From contig NZ_JAUQUB010000002.1 of the NCBI RefSeq assembly GCF_030580675.1, forward strand, positions 248,001 to 312,000: 64,000 nucleotides of DNA, given 5' to 3'. Under the pieces are notes generated by a model. It was not told the DNA's origin and did not search any database. It worked only from the letters and a program-made list of their open reading frames with translations. Of the stretch, positions 42,109-50,842 are shown in pieces. Source of the stretch: Antiquaquibacter soli (GTDB lineage: Bacteria; Actinomycetota; Actinomycetes; Actinomycetales; Microbacteriaceae). Position numbers and translations under genes: made by a program. The number at the start of each line of letters is the position of its first letter. Within the stretch, counting starts at the first letter, position 1.

Positions 42109-43229
42109 CCGACCGGCGCGACGTCGAACTGCAGGATGCGATCGTCGCCGGCGCGCATGGTGCCCCGGCCGTCAGTGTTGTTCGTCGCGAACCACAGCGA
42201 ACCGTCCGGGCCGGGGACGATGTCGCGGATGCGCCCGAACTGTTCCGTGAAGTGCTCCTGGATCACCCCCGTCGACGGCACGATCGACCAGACCCGCTCG
42301 CCGCCGAGTCCTGCGAGGAAGAGCGTTCCCCGGTAGTAGGCGAGCCCGCTCGGGCTCGCGTCGTCGGTGGGCCACTGCGCGACCGGGTCGGTGTACCCGG
42401 CGACCCCGCCGACGCCCTCGACGACCGGCCAGCCGTAGTTCGCGCCCGGCTCGATGAGGTTGAGCTCGTCCCAGGTGTCCTGGCCGAACTCGGCGGCCCA
42501 CAGCCGGCCCTCGTCGTCCCACGCGATGCCTTGCGGGTTGCGGTGCCCGAGCGAGTACACGAGCGAGCCGGGGAACGGATTGTCGTCGGGCACGTCCCCG
42601 TCGAGCGTCATGCGCAGGATCTTGCCGTTGAGGCTCGAGGGATCCTGCGCGAGCGAGGGCACCGAGGCGTCGCCGACCGTGGCGTAGAGCATCCCGTCGG
42701 GCCCGACCTTGATGCGACCGCCGTTGTGGTTGCCCGCCTTGGCGATGCCGGTGAGGATGTCGGTGCCCGCGCCGAGGGAGTACCCGTCGAACGCGTTGCC
42801 GAGCAGCTCGAACTTGACGATCCGGTTGTCGGTGGCGGTCGTCAGGTAGGCGTAGAGGAACGAGTCGACCACCTCGATGCCGAGGAGCCCGCCCTCGCCC
42901 GCCGCGACGACGTCGGGCACGACCGCGACGTCGCGCAGGGCGCCGGAGGGGGTGAGCTCGCGGACCACGCCGCGGTCCCGCTCGCTGATGAGGGTCGATC
43001 CGCTCGCGAGCGGCACGATCGACCACGGCACGTCGAGCCCCTCGGTGATCGTGCCCACGCCGCCGGTGGGCATGACCGGCCCGAGACTCGCGGGGTCGAC
43101 CGTGGGCGTCGGGCTCGGCGACGGCGACGAGGCGGACGGGGTCGGGGTGGGGGCAGGAGCGGCGGCGCAGCCCGCGAGGGCGAAGCCGGAGGCGAGCAGC
43201 AGGCCGGCGGTCACGGTCGATCGGCGCAT
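42105..43229 (-). CDS. PQQ-type soluble aldose sugar dehydrogenase-like lipoprotein
   Basis: A 374-residue secreted beta-propeller protein. Lipobox ALAGC at about 21, then a Pro/Ser/Thr linker (about 25-48) and six-blade propeller. Family marks: GLDVPWSIVPL, EGGLLGIEV, GNHNGGRIKVGPDGMLYATVGD (the catalytic His in HNGG) and YSLGHRNPQGIAWD (Arg region). It resembles YliI/Asd aldose dehydrogenases that oxidise sugars to lactones using PQQ. PQQ synthesis genes are not in this window, so cofactor supply is open. It is convergent with the small gene to its left; 4 bases are shared. Confidence 0.88.
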   Translation of the reverse strand: MRRSTVTAGLLLASGFALAGCAAAPAPTPTPSASSPSPSPTPTVDPASLGPVMPTGGVGTITEGLDVPWSIVPLASGSTLISERDRGVVRELTPSGALRDVAVVPDVVAAGEGGLLGIEVVDSFLYAYLTTATDNRIVKFELLGNAFDGYSLGAGTDILTGIAKAGNHNGGRIKVGPDGMLYATVGDASVPSLAQDPSSLNGKILRMTLDGDVPDDNPFPGSLVYSLGHRNPQGIAWDDEGRLWAAEFGQDTWDELNLIEPGANYGWPVVEGVGGVAGYTDPVAQWPTDDASPSGLAYYRGTLFLAGLGGERVWSIVPSTGVIQEHFTEQFGRIRDIVPGPDGSLWFATNNTDGRGTMRAGDDRILQFDVAPVG

Positions 43230-43274
43230 GCTTCATCCCACCACGACTGGGCTGAGGATGCACCCACAACCGGC

Positions 43275-44102
43275 TCAGTCCGAGCCGGGCCTCACCTGGA
43301 AGATGCTCTTCGCCGGCGGCGGTGACGGGAGGGCCGTGGCATCCGTGACGACCGCAGCGGACCCGATGAACTCTCGCAGCTCGGCCTCGTCGACGACCTT
43401 GGAGGGGTGGGGTCCGGCGGCGAGCAACCGCGGCATCCAGTCGAGCGGCAGCGGCGACGGCGACGCGACGAAGACGATGTTGCCGAACCGGCGGCCCTTG
43501 AGGATCTGCGTCTCGGCGAGCGCGGCGACGTGGCCGAACACCTCTGACAGGGTCGCCGCCTGGCCGCGAGCGAACGCGAGGCCGGGTCCGTCCGCGATGT
43601 TGGCGAGCAGGATGCCGCGAGCCGACAGCAGTCGCGCCGCCGAGCGGTAGAACTCCACCGACGTCACGTGCGCGGGAGTCCGCGCCCCGCTGAACACGTC
43701 CACGACGAGGAGGTCGACCTGGCCCGTGAGTCCGGCGGGCAGCTTCTCGAGCACCTCGCGGGCATCCCCGTGACGGACCCGGATGCTCGCCCGCGACGAC
43801 CACGGAAGCTCCTGCCGCACGAGCTCGACGAGCTCCGACTCGAGCTCCACGACCTGCTGCCGCGACCCGGGGCGGGTCGCCTCGACGTAGCGGGGCAGCG
43901 TGAGGGCGCCCGCCCCGAGGTGGACGGCGGTGATCGGTTCGCCGGGCATCCCGATCTGGTCGATGACGTGCCCCATGCGCTGCACGTACTCGAAGAACAG
44001 TTGGGTGGGGTCGTCGAGGTTGACGTGGGACTGCGGGGTACCGTCGACAGTGAGCGTGTACGCGCCGGGAACCCACTTGTCGGGCGTAATGACGGCGTGC
44101 AT
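43275..44102 (-). CDS. spermidine-synthase-like SAM-dependent methyltransferase-fold protein
   Basis: A 275-residue protein with a Rossmann fold like SpeE: VHLGAGALTLPRYVEATRPG binds the nucleotide-like cofactor, QQVVELESELVELVR gives the acidic strand-2 residue, and LLVVDVFSGARTPAHVTS is where SpeE has its catalytic Asp (D-x-x-D-P). Here the DxxDP pattern is absent (DVFSGARTP), so true aminopropyl transfer is doubtful. Actinobacteria commonly carry such homologues annotated as spermidine synthase. It diverges from the globin-agmatinase cluster, which hints at polyamine metabolism but does not prove it. The upstream reading to 44534 is not used. Confidence 0.75.
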   Translation of the reverse strand: MHAVITPDKWVPGAYTLTVDGTPQSHVNLDDPTQLFFEYVQRMGHVIDQIGMPGEPITAVHLGAGALTLPRYVEATRPGSRQQVVELESELVELVRQELPWSSRASIRVRHGDAREVLEKLPAGLTGQVDLLVVDVFSGARTPAHVTSVEFYRSAARLLSARGILLANIADGPGLAFARGQAATLSEVFGHVAALAETQILKGRRFGNIVFVASPSPLPLDWMPRLLAAGPHPSKVVDEAELREFIGSAAVVTDATALPSPPPAKSIFQVRPGSD

Positions 44103-44171
44103 GCCACTATGGGTCAGCGTTCTGTGCGGAAAGTCAGCCACCACATGACACTGCCACACCGGGAGGTTTTC

Positions 44172-44528
44172 GTGTCCGTCTTCGACAAACTCGGGGGAGA
44201 AGCGGCGATCGCGCTCGCCGTCGACGACTTCTCCGCGCGGATGACCGCCGATCCCGAGCTCGCCGGTTGGTTCGAGGAGCTCGACCTCGAGGCCCTCAAG
44301 CACCACCAGCGCGCCTTCCTCGCGGTCGCCCTCGGCGGCCCGGAAGAGTACAGCGGCCGCAGCATGCGCACCGCGCACGCCGGTCTCGGCATCACCGATC
44401 ACGCCTACACGCGAACGGTCGCGCACCTCGCCGACGCGCTCACCGCGCTCGGGGCGGACCCCGAGCTCGTTGCCACGGTCGTGCGCCGGGTCGAGCTCAT
44501 GCGCGCCGCGATCGTTGACATACGGTGA
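44172..44528 (+). CDS. group I truncated hemoglobin (first copy)
   Basis: A 118-residue 2-on-2 globin. VFDKLGGEAAIALAVDDF starts the B helix region; HHQRAFLAVALGGPEEYSGRSM is the E helix; RTAHAGLGITDHAYTRTVAHLADAL carries the proximal His (AH, near residue 72). GTG at 44172 is preferred to the ATG at 44145 because GGGAGG lies 5 nt before it. Group I globins bind O2, NO or CO and may detoxify NO. Its stop is 4 bp upstream of the agmatinase start; a second globin follows the agmatinase. Confidence 0.92.
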   Translation: MSVFDKLGGEAAIALAVDDFSARMTADPELAGWFEELDLEALKHHQRAFLAVALGGPEEYSGRSMRTAHAGLGITDHAYTRTVAHLADALTALGADPELVATVVRRVELMRAAIVDIR

Positions 44529-44532
44529 GTTC

Positions 44533-45534
44533 ATGACCGAGCCATCCCGCCCCGTCCCGCCGGGGCTCCGCGCCCAGCTCGACTCGCAGTCCTACCTCGG
44601 CCCCGCGACGTTCGGCATGCGCCCCCTCCTCACCGAGCCCGAGCAGCTCGACTCCTGGCAGCCCGACGTCGCTGTCATCGGGGCGCCGTGGGACGACAAC
44701 ACGACGTTCCGGCCGGGAGCGCGATTCGGCCCCCGGGCCCTCCGCGCGAGCACGTACGACCCGGGCACGTACCACCTCGACCTCGGCGTCGAGATCTTCG
44801 ACCACCTCGAGGTCGTCGACTACGGCGACGCGATCATCAGCCACGGCATGTGGGAGCTGTCGAAAGCGGCGATCGAGCAGCGCGTCGGCGAGGTCGTCGA
44901 CCGCGGGATCATCCCGTTCGTCCTGGGCGGCGACCACTCGATCACGTGGCCGACGGCGACCGCGGTCGCGCGGCACCACGGTTTCGGGAACGTCGCGATG
45001 ATCCACTTCGATGCGCACGCCGACACCGCCGACATCCTCGAGGGAAACCTCGCCAGCCACGGAACGCCCATGCGCCGCCTCATCGAGTCGGGGGCGATCC
45101 CCGGCGAGAAGTTCATCCAGGTCGGCCTGCGCGGCTACTGGCCGGGCGAGGACGACCAGAAGTGGATGCGCGACCACGGCCTGAAGCACTTCATGATGCA
45201 GGAGTTCTGGGAGCGCGGCGTCCACGCGGTGCTCGCCGATCTCATCGCGGCGGGTCGGGAGCGCGGCGACAAGGTCTACATCTCCATCGACGTCGACGTG
45301 CTCGACCCCGCCCACGCCCCCGCGACGGGCACCCCGGAGCCGGGAGGCTTTGCGACGATCGACCTCCTGCGCATCGTGCGCGCGCTCGTGCTCGAGTTCG
45401 ACGTCGTCGGCTTCGACGTCATGGAGGTCGCCCCGGCGTACGACCACGCCGACCTCACCGTCAATGCCGCTCACCGGCTCATCTGGGAGGCCTTCGCGGC
45501 GCTCGCCGTGAAGCGGCGCGATGCCGGGAACTGA
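44533..45534 (+). CDS. agmatinase/ureohydrolase-family enzyme
   Basis: A 333-residue Mn-dependent ureohydrolase. Metal-binding motifs are complete: LGGDHSITWP, HFDAHADT and SIDVDVLDPAHAPATGTPEPGG. The family hydrolyses agmatine, guanidinobutyrate, guanidine or related guanidino compounds to urea and an amine. Specificity is not readable, so agmatine is only the default. The ATG follows the first globin stop by 4 bp; TACGGT lies 6 nt before it and could support a leaderless transcript, though coupling to the globin is at least as likely. Polyamine supply is a plausible role. Confidence 0.9.
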   Translation: MTEPSRPVPPGLRAQLDSQSYLGPATFGMRPLLTEPEQLDSWQPDVAVIGAPWDDNTTFRPGARFGPRALRASTYDPGTYHLDLGVEIFDHLEVVDYGDAIISHGMWELSKAAIEQRVGEVVDRGIIPFVLGGDHSITWPTATAVARHHGFGNVAMIHFDAHADTADILEGNLASHGTPMRRLIESGAIPGEKFIQVGLRGYWPGEDDQKWMRDHGLKHFMMQEFWERGVHAVLADLIAAGRERGDKVYISIDVDVLDPAHAPATGTPEPGGFATIDLLRIVRALVLEFDVVGFDVMEVAPAYDHADLTVNAAHRLIWEAFAALAVKRRDAGN

Positions 45535-45570
45535 GTAGTGGTTGCTCAGGTCGCCGCGACGACAGCGCCC

Positions 45571-45576
45571 TAGGCT
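45571..45576 (+). promoter_or_regulatory. -10 element (TAGGCT) of the leaderless second-globin promoter
   Basis: TAGGCT lies 7 nt before the ATG at 45584, in the 49-bp gap after the agmatinase gene. Confidence 0.5.
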
Positions 45577-45583
45577 CGAACCC

Positions 45584-45952
45584 ATGAGCGTGTACGACGA
45601 GGTGGGCGGCGCCGCCGGGGTCAAGGCGGCGGTGACCGTGTTCTACAACCGGGTGACGGCGGATGACTCGCTGGCGCCCTGGTTCGAGGGCGTCGACCTC
45701 TCCCGGCTCAAGGCCCACCAGCGCGCGTTCCTCACCGCGGCCCTCGGAGGCCCCGAGCTCTTCGCCGGCCGCGACCTCGAGGTCGCGCACGAGGGGCTCG
45801 AGATCACCCCGGAAGCATTCGACGCCGTGGTGCAGCACCTCGCGGTCGCGCTGCACGACCTCGGCGTCGGCGACGACGCCATCGGCGAGGTGCGCGCCCG
45901 GATCGCGGTGCTGCGCGACCGGGTCGTCTCGCTGCAGACCGCCGCGGACTAG
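45584..45952 (+). CDS. group I truncated hemoglobin (second copy)
   Basis: A 122-residue paralogue of the globin at 44172. VYDEVGGAAGVKAAVTVFYNRV, LKAHQRAFLTAALGGPELFAGRDL, and VAHEGLEITPEAFDAVVQHL with the proximal His in AHEG. The two copies share the same architecture but differ throughout, so this is an old duplication or separate acquisition. It has its own leaderless-type promoter, unlike the first copy, which has a clear ribosome site. It converges with the LuxR-type regulator, leaving 11 bp. Confidence 0.92.
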   Translation: MSVYDEVGGAAGVKAAVTVFYNRVTADDSLAPWFEGVDLSRLKAHQRAFLTAALGGPELFAGRDLEVAHEGLEITPEAFDAVVQHLAVALHDLGVGDDAIGEVRARIAVLRDRVVSLQTAAD

Positions 45953-45963
45953 CCGAGGGCGGT

Positions 45964-48621
45964 TCAGCGCAGCGACGCGGCCTTGAGCTCGTGCCGACCG
46001 CGGATGCCGAGCTTGCCGTACAGCGACTGCAGGTGGTTGTCGACGGTCCGCGCCGAGAGGAAGAGCCGATCGGCGATCTCCTTGCTGCTCAGACCCTGAG
46101 CCGCGAGCGCGCCGATCTCGCGCTCGCGCCGGGTGAGCGGGCTGAGCTCCTCGGTGAACTGCAGCAGGGGGGTGGATGCTCCGCCGCACGCCCGGGCGTG
46201 CTCGTCCGCCGACGCCTGCAACGACACCGCCGCCCGGTGCTCCTCCGCCCGCCGCGCCGCGCGCGCGGCCGACGCGAACGCCTCCGCCGCGAACAGCCGT
46301 GCTCCGGACGCCGCCCACTCCTCGGCGACGGCGACGAGCCCGGCTCGGTCGCCCGTCGCCTCGGCCGCCGCGTGCCGGGCCTGCCGGTCGAACAATGCGC
46401 TGCCCGTCTCGCGGGCGAGTGCGGCGAGCAGGGGGGCGGCGTCCGCCGCGAAGCCGAGCCGGGTGAGGTGGAAGAGCATCACGGCCTCGAGGTAGCGGTG
46501 ACCCGGGCGGCCGAAGCGCTCGGCGCCGCCGAGCAGCGCGGTGCGGGCGGCCGCGGCATCCCCGCTGAGGGCGCTCAGCCACGCGCGGGCGATCACGGCG
46601 CCGGGGACGTGGTCGGCGGGATCGGGAACGGTCGCGAGGGCGTCGCGCGCGGCCGCGGCGTCGCCGCGCGTGGCGAGCGTGATCGCGAGTCCGCACGCGG
46701 CGGGAACGTGGAGGCTGATGGGGCCGAGTGACAGGGCGCCGCTCATGGTGTCGAGATTCCAGCGCTCCGCGGCGTCGAGGTTGCCCCGCTCCCACTCGAT
46801 GCGCGCGAGGAGGAATTCGATCGACCGCGCCACGATCTCGTCGTCAGCGACGAGCGACTCGAGCAGAGCCGACGTCGCCGACTGCAGCGCGCCGTCGAGG
46901 TCGCCGACGTGGAGCTGGACGGTCGCGAGCGTGGCGAGCGTGTTCGCCACGGTAAGCCCCGGGATCGCCGCCCCGTTGGTCGCCCGCGCGAAGTCGAGGG
47001 CGAGCCGGGCATCCCGCAGGGCCTCGTCCGTTCGCCCCAGGGCCGCGTGCGGCTGGGCTCGGGCAGAGGCGATGAGCGCGCGCTCGGCAGGGGAGTCCCC
47101 GAGCTCCACGTCGAGCCGGGCGAGCAGGGCGTCGGCCTCGATCGCGCGATTCTGGTAGAGCTCGATGAGGGATCGGGTGAGCACGAGCCCCACGTCGGGG
47201 GAGTCGAGCGACTGCTCCGCGGCGGCGACGACGCCGAGCCCCGCTTCGAGGCCGTCGTGGATGCTCGCGTGCGCCATCGCCGTCGTCGCGGCGATGGCGG
47301 TGCGCAGCTCCGGCGGCGCGTCCTCGGGGCGCGAGCGCGACAGGACAGCGAGCGCGTCGGCGGCCCGGCCCATCCTGAGGAGCGCCTCGCCCTGGAGGAG
47401 GAGCAGGTCGGGCCGGTCCCCGGCGACGCGGATGGCCGCGGCGGCGAGCCGGTCGACGGTCGCGTGGTCGCCCGCCTGTCGGGCGAGGCGCGCGGCGCTC
47501 GCGAGGAGCTCGGGGTCGGTCGCGCGACCCGCCTCGAGCCGCCACATCACGACGCGCAGGTCGTCGCTCGCGCTCGAGCGGTCGGCCTCGAGGATGCCGG
47601 CCTGCTCGAGGAGCACGTCCGAGACCCGCAGCCGGCTGAGCGAGCCGACGACCGCCCCCGCGTACTGCGGGTGCACCAGTCGCGCTGCGAGACCTCGCGG
47701 GCCGTCACCGAGCGCGACGATCCCCGCGGACTCGAGTCGGATGACAGCGGCCCGAGCGCCCTCGGCGCGCAACTGATCGACGGGCAGCTCGCCGCACAGC
47801 GCGAGCCGCTCGACGACGTCGCGCTCCGCGTCGTCGAGGTGGCGGAGCCGCGAGAGGATGAGGTCGCGGAGGGCGGGAGTGCCCACCGGCTCGCCGATGA
47901 GCTGCCACACCCCGGCGCGCTCGACGAGTCGCTCCGCCTCGAGGGCGCCGATCGCGAGCTCGCGGAGGAACAGCGGGTTGCCCGCCGTCGACTGGTGCAG
48001 CTCGACGGCCGTGCGGTGGGCGACGGCTCCGCCGAGGACGTCGGCGAGCAGGGCCTCGTAATCGGGCACGGTGAGCGGCGGCACGTCGACGCGCAGCGCA
48101 GCGTCGGCCGACCAGAGCGTCATGATCGGGTCGGGGAGGGGCTCGCCGTCGCGGACGGTCGCGAGGAGCCGAACGGACCCGGAGGCCACGAGCTGGGCGA
48201 TGAGTGTCGTGGAGAGCGGGTCAAGGAGCGAGAGGTCGTCGACGACGAGCAGCGCCGGGCGGCCGGCCGAGGCATCCCTAACCGCCTCGGTGGCCCGCCG
48301 GAACAGCGCGCCGGCGTCGGTCGCGACCGCGTCGAGGGCATCGCGCCCGCTCGCGAAGAGCGGGGTGAGGGCGCCGAGCGGCACCGTCGCCATGATGGTG
48401 CTGGCCGTGACGGGGAAGGATGCCCAGCCGGTCGCCACGAGGGCCGCCGCGACCTCCGCCGCGAGCCGCGACTTGCCGACCCCCGAAGGGCCGTAGAGCA
48501 CGGCGACGCGAGCGCCGTCGCCCGCCAACCAGCGGCGGAGCCGGTCGACGAGCGCTCCGCGGCCGACGAGCGGCCACCGGCTGTCGGCCGCTCGGGTGCC
48601 GGTCGGTGCGGAGCGGGTCAC
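45964..48621 (-). CDS. LuxR-type ATPase regulator (LAL-like)
   Basis: An 885-residue regulator. P-loop YGPSGVGKSRLA (about 44) and LLVVDDLSLLDP form the AAA/STAND module, a TPR-like helical region follows to about 815, and the C-terminal 60 residues are a LuxR/FixJ helix-turn-helix: LTRREREIGALAAQGLSSKEIADRLFLSARTVDNHLQSLYGKLGI. Such proteins activate sugar or surface genes when ligand and ATP are bound. GTG start at 48621 with GGAGG 5 nt upstream; a TAGAAT -10 on the minus strand (48654-48649). It diverges from the cadherin-like surface gene, which may be a target. Confidence 0.9.
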   Translation of the reverse strand: MTRSAPTGTRAADSRWPLVGRGALVDRLRRWLAGDGARVAVLYGPSGVGKSRLAAEVAAALVATGWASFPVTASTIMATVPLGALTPLFASGRDALDAVATDAGALFRRATEAVRDASAGRPALLVVDDLSLLDPLSTTLIAQLVASGSVRLLATVRDGEPLPDPIMTLWSADAALRVDVPPLTVPDYEALLADVLGGAVAHRTAVELHQSTAGNPLFLRELAIGALEAERLVERAGVWQLIGEPVGTPALRDLILSRLRHLDDAERDVVERLALCGELPVDQLRAEGARAAVIRLESAGIVALGDGPRGLAARLVHPQYAGAVVGSLSRLRVSDVLLEQAGILEADRSSASDDLRVVMWRLEAGRATDPELLASAARLARQAGDHATVDRLAAAAIRVAGDRPDLLLLQGEALLRMGRAADALAVLSRSRPEDAPPELRTAIAATTAMAHASIHDGLEAGLGVVAAAEQSLDSPDVGLVLTRSLIELYQNRAIEADALLARLDVELGDSPAERALIASARAQPHAALGRTDEALRDARLALDFARATNGAAIPGLTVANTLATLATVQLHVGDLDGALQSATSALLESLVADDEIVARSIEFLLARIEWERGNLDAAERWNLDTMSGALSLGPISLHVPAACGLAITLATRGDAAAARDALATVPDPADHVPGAVIARAWLSALSGDAAAARTALLGGAERFGRPGHRYLEAVMLFHLTRLGFAADAAPLLAALARETGSALFDRQARHAAAEATGDRAGLVAVAEEWAASGARLFAAEAFASAARAARRAEEHRAAVSLQASADEHARACGGASTPLLQFTEELSPLTRREREIGALAAQGLSSKEIADRLFLSARTVDNHLQSLYGKLGIRGRHELKAASLR

Positions 48622-48648
48622 GGGTGCCTCCTCGGGCGGATGAAAGGG

Positions 48649-48654
48649 ATTCTA
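48649..48654 (-). promoter_or_regulatory. -10 element (TAGAAT) of the LuxR-type regulator
   Basis: Minus-strand TAGAAT, 27 nt before the GTG. A canonical -35 is not evident. This gap (48622-48811) also holds the inverted repeat TGTGCC-catc-GGCACA (48760-48775), a possible operator for the divergent surface gene. Confidence 0.45.
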
Positions 48655-48811
48655 GCGACGGGCGGAGTAAGTAATCGGCGGCGACTGAGTAACGGCGTCG
48701 TCGAGATTGAGCAGCACCTCCCCATCCGGCGCCCGGGGGGTCGACGGCACTGTTGTCGATGTGCCCATCGGCACACCGACCCCTCATCCTCAACACTTCC
48801 GAAGGACGATC

Positions 48812-50689
48812 ATGCCTGCTCCGCTCGAGTCGCCCGCACGCCGCTTCCGGCCCGTGGCGATCACCCCCGACCCCCTCCGCATCGGCGCGATGATCCTCGT
48901 GATCATTCTCACGATCGGCTTCAGCCTCTGGGCCGTGCTACCCGCCTTCGCCGACGACCCCGTCGACCTCCCCCCGGTCGCTGCCGACGACTACTTCTCC
49001 GGGACCGAGGACTCCGTCATCACCGGCAGCGTGTGCGGCAACGACTCGGACCCGGAGGCCGGCGACCTCGACGCCGTCGGGTGGGGCACCCCGTCCGCCG
49101 GCGGCCAGCTCGACTACAACGGCTCGAGCTGCGAGTTCTGGTACTACCCGCCGGCGGGCTTCTCCGGCGTCTCGACGTTCACCTACTTCGCCCACGACCA
49201 CGTGCAGTCGAGCATCGCGCCCGCGACGGTCACGGTCGAGGTGACGCCCGTGGACGACCCGGCTCCCGTCAACACCGCGCCCGTCGCGGTCGACGACTAC
49301 TACTCGACGCCGGCGGGCGAGACCCTCACCGCGCCCGTCTCGATCCTCGCGAACGACACGGACGCCGAGGGCGACGCCCTCGTCGTCGACTGGAACTCTG
49401 GGCCGCCGTCGGGGCTCCTCACCCTCGACTCGGGGACGGGCCTGTTCACCTACGTTCCTGCTGCGGGCTACTCCGGCCCGGTCACCTTCACCTACTACGT
49501 CTACGACGGCACCGACACGAGCAACTACGCGACCGTGACGATCACCGTCATCGACGACGACCCGGACGTCAACCACGTGCCCGTCGCGGTCGCCGACGCC
49601 TACGTCACCGGCAAGAACCAGAAGCTCGTGATCCCGGCCCCCGGCGTCGTCGTCAACGACACCGACGCCGATGGGGATCCGCTGATGTTCTCCCTCACGG
49701 CGCCCGTCGGCGGCAAGCTCCCCGGCGAGATGCTGCTCAACGACCTCGACGGAACGATGTACTACACGCCCCCGACGGATTTCACGGGAACGCGTACCTG
49801 GAGCTCGCGGGCGTGGGACGGCATCGACTACTCCGCGCCGGTGGACCTCGTCATCGAGGTGACCGAGGAGCCCGTCGACTACGCGGAACCGGTCGCCGTC
49901 GACGACGAGTACTCGGTCGTGACGGGGACGACGCTCTCGGTGCCCGCGCCCGGGATTCTCGGCAACGACTCCGACGCCGACTCGGGCTTCAGCCTCACGT
50001 CCTACATCGTGCCCGACCACGGCGCGATCACCTCAATGTCGCCGCTCACCGGTGCCTTCGAGTACGTGCCCGCCGCCGGGTTCGTCGGCGACGACAGCTT
50101 CACGTACGTCGCCGTCGACCCGCAGGGCGGCGAGAGCAACTCCGCGACCGTCATCATCCACGTCCTCGCCGAGGTCCCGGCGCCCGAGGCGGGCGCGCCG
50201 GTGGCGATGGATGACGCGTACACCGTCGCCGAGGGCGGCACGCTCTCGGTGTCGAGCCTCCTGGGCGTGCTCGTCAACGACTCCGACCCCGACGGCGACC
50301 TGCTCTCCGTCTCGGGAACGAACGACCTCTCGGACGGAACGCTCTCGGTGGATCCTTCGGGCGGCTTCGACTACACGCCGTCGGCCGGCTTCACGGGTGA
50401 CGCGACGTTCGAGTACCGCGTGACGGATGGCTCGAACCTCTCCGAGTGGGCGACGGTGACGATCACCGTGACCCCCGCGGAGTCGGCTCCCGAGCTGCCC
50501 ACCCAGCCGGACGGCCCGGGCGACGCACCTAGCGGGGCGTCGGACGGCTCGCCGACGGGCACCGGCGCGGCGGGCCTGGCGTCGACGGGCAGCAGCGTGA
50601 GCGCCCTCGCGGCGTTCAGCGCGCTCCTGCTCGTCGCGATCGGGGCGGTGGTGATGCGGCGCGGCCGTGCTCGGAGCGGCGTCCGGTAG
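48812..50689 (+). CDS. secreted cadherin-like tandem-repeat surface protein, LAxTG-anchored
   Basis: A 625-residue wall-anchored protein. An N-terminal membrane/signal helix (about 20-46, MILVIILTIGFSLWAVLPAFA) is followed by five Ig/cadherin-like repeats, each beginning P-V-A-x-D-(D/A)-x-(Y/F) and containing N-D-(S/T)-D-(A/P), a calcium-binding-like loop, then Y-x-P-x-x-x-F-x-G. A Pro/Ser/Gly spacer precedes LASTG, a hydrophobic helix and RRGRAR, a class-E sortase signal. ATG at 48812 with GAAGGA upstream. Likely a surface adhesin or fibre. Terminator at 50707-50742. Confidence 0.88.
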   Translation: MPAPLESPARRFRPVAITPDPLRIGAMILVIILTIGFSLWAVLPAFADDPVDLPPVAADDYFSGTEDSVITGSVCGNDSDPEAGDLDAVGWGTPSAGGQLDYNGSSCEFWYYPPAGFSGVSTFTYFAHDHVQSSIAPATVTVEVTPVDDPAPVNTAPVAVDDYYSTPAGETLTAPVSILANDTDAEGDALVVDWNSGPPSGLLTLDSGTGLFTYVPAAGYSGPVTFTYYVYDGTDTSNYATVTITVIDDDPDVNHVPVAVADAYVTGKNQKLVIPAPGVVVNDTDADGDPLMFSLTAPVGGKLPGEMLLNDLDGTMYYTPPTDFTGTRTWSSRAWDGIDYSAPVDLVIEVTEEPVDYAEPVAVDDEYSVVTGTTLSVPAPGILGNDSDADSGFSLTSYIVPDHGAITSMSPLTGAFEYVPAAGFVGDDSFTYVAVDPQGGESNSATVIIHVLAEVPAPEAGAPVAMDDAYTVAEGGTLSVSSLLGVLVNDSDPDGDLLSVSGTNDLSDGTLSVDPSGGFDYTPSAGFTGDATFEYRVTDGSNLSEWATVTITVTPAESAPELPTQPDGPGDAPSGASDGSPTGTGAAGLASTGSSVSALAAFSALLLVAIGAVVMRRGRARSGVR

Positions 50690-50706
50690 CGCGCATCCCC
50701 TCCCCG

Positions 50707-50742
50707 GGAGCGGGGTAGCCTCTGGTCGGGCTGCCCCGCTCC
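50707..50742. terminator. hairpin terminator after the cadherin-like gene
   Basis: Arms GGAGCGGGGTAGCC (50707-50720) and GGCTGCCCCGCTCC (50729-50742) with an 8-nt loop, one mismatch, then TT. Separates the surface gene from the next promoter. Confidence 0.7.
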
Positions 50743-50749
50743 TTCGCGT

Positions 50750-50763
50750 GTCGGGTACCCGAC
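50750..50763. repeat. perfect 14-bp palindrome GTCGGGTACCCGAC
   Basis: A self-complementary 14-mer, 87 bp before the glycoamylase-like start and 26 bp before the CCCCCGAACGGGGG site. It may be a second regulator site. Confidence 0.5.
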
Positions 50764-50788
50764 CGTTTCCCGATCCGCAACCCCTTGC

Positions 50789-50802
50789 CCCCCGAACGGG
50801 GG
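50789..50802. promoter_or_regulatory. CCCCCGAACGGGGG palindrome upstream of the secreted glycoamylase-like gene
   Basis: Identical 14-mer to the site at 18347-18360. It ends 40 bp before GTG 50843, at about the -35 region if CATGCT (50804-50809) is the -10. Confidence 0.6.
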
Positions 50803-50842
50803 TCATGCTTGCCTGAGAGCACGGAGAACAAGGGAGTTTCCA

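Noticed and set aside
43275-44102. Calling this gene a true spermidine synthase
   Set aside because: The catalytic DxxDP segment of SpeE is not present; only the fold and cofactor region match.
44515-44526. TTGACA immediately followed by TACGGT before the agmatinase gene, as a promoter
   Set aside because: There is no spacer between the two hexamers, so they cannot be the -35 and -10 of one promoter. Only the TACGGT spacing to the ATG is kept as weak evidence.
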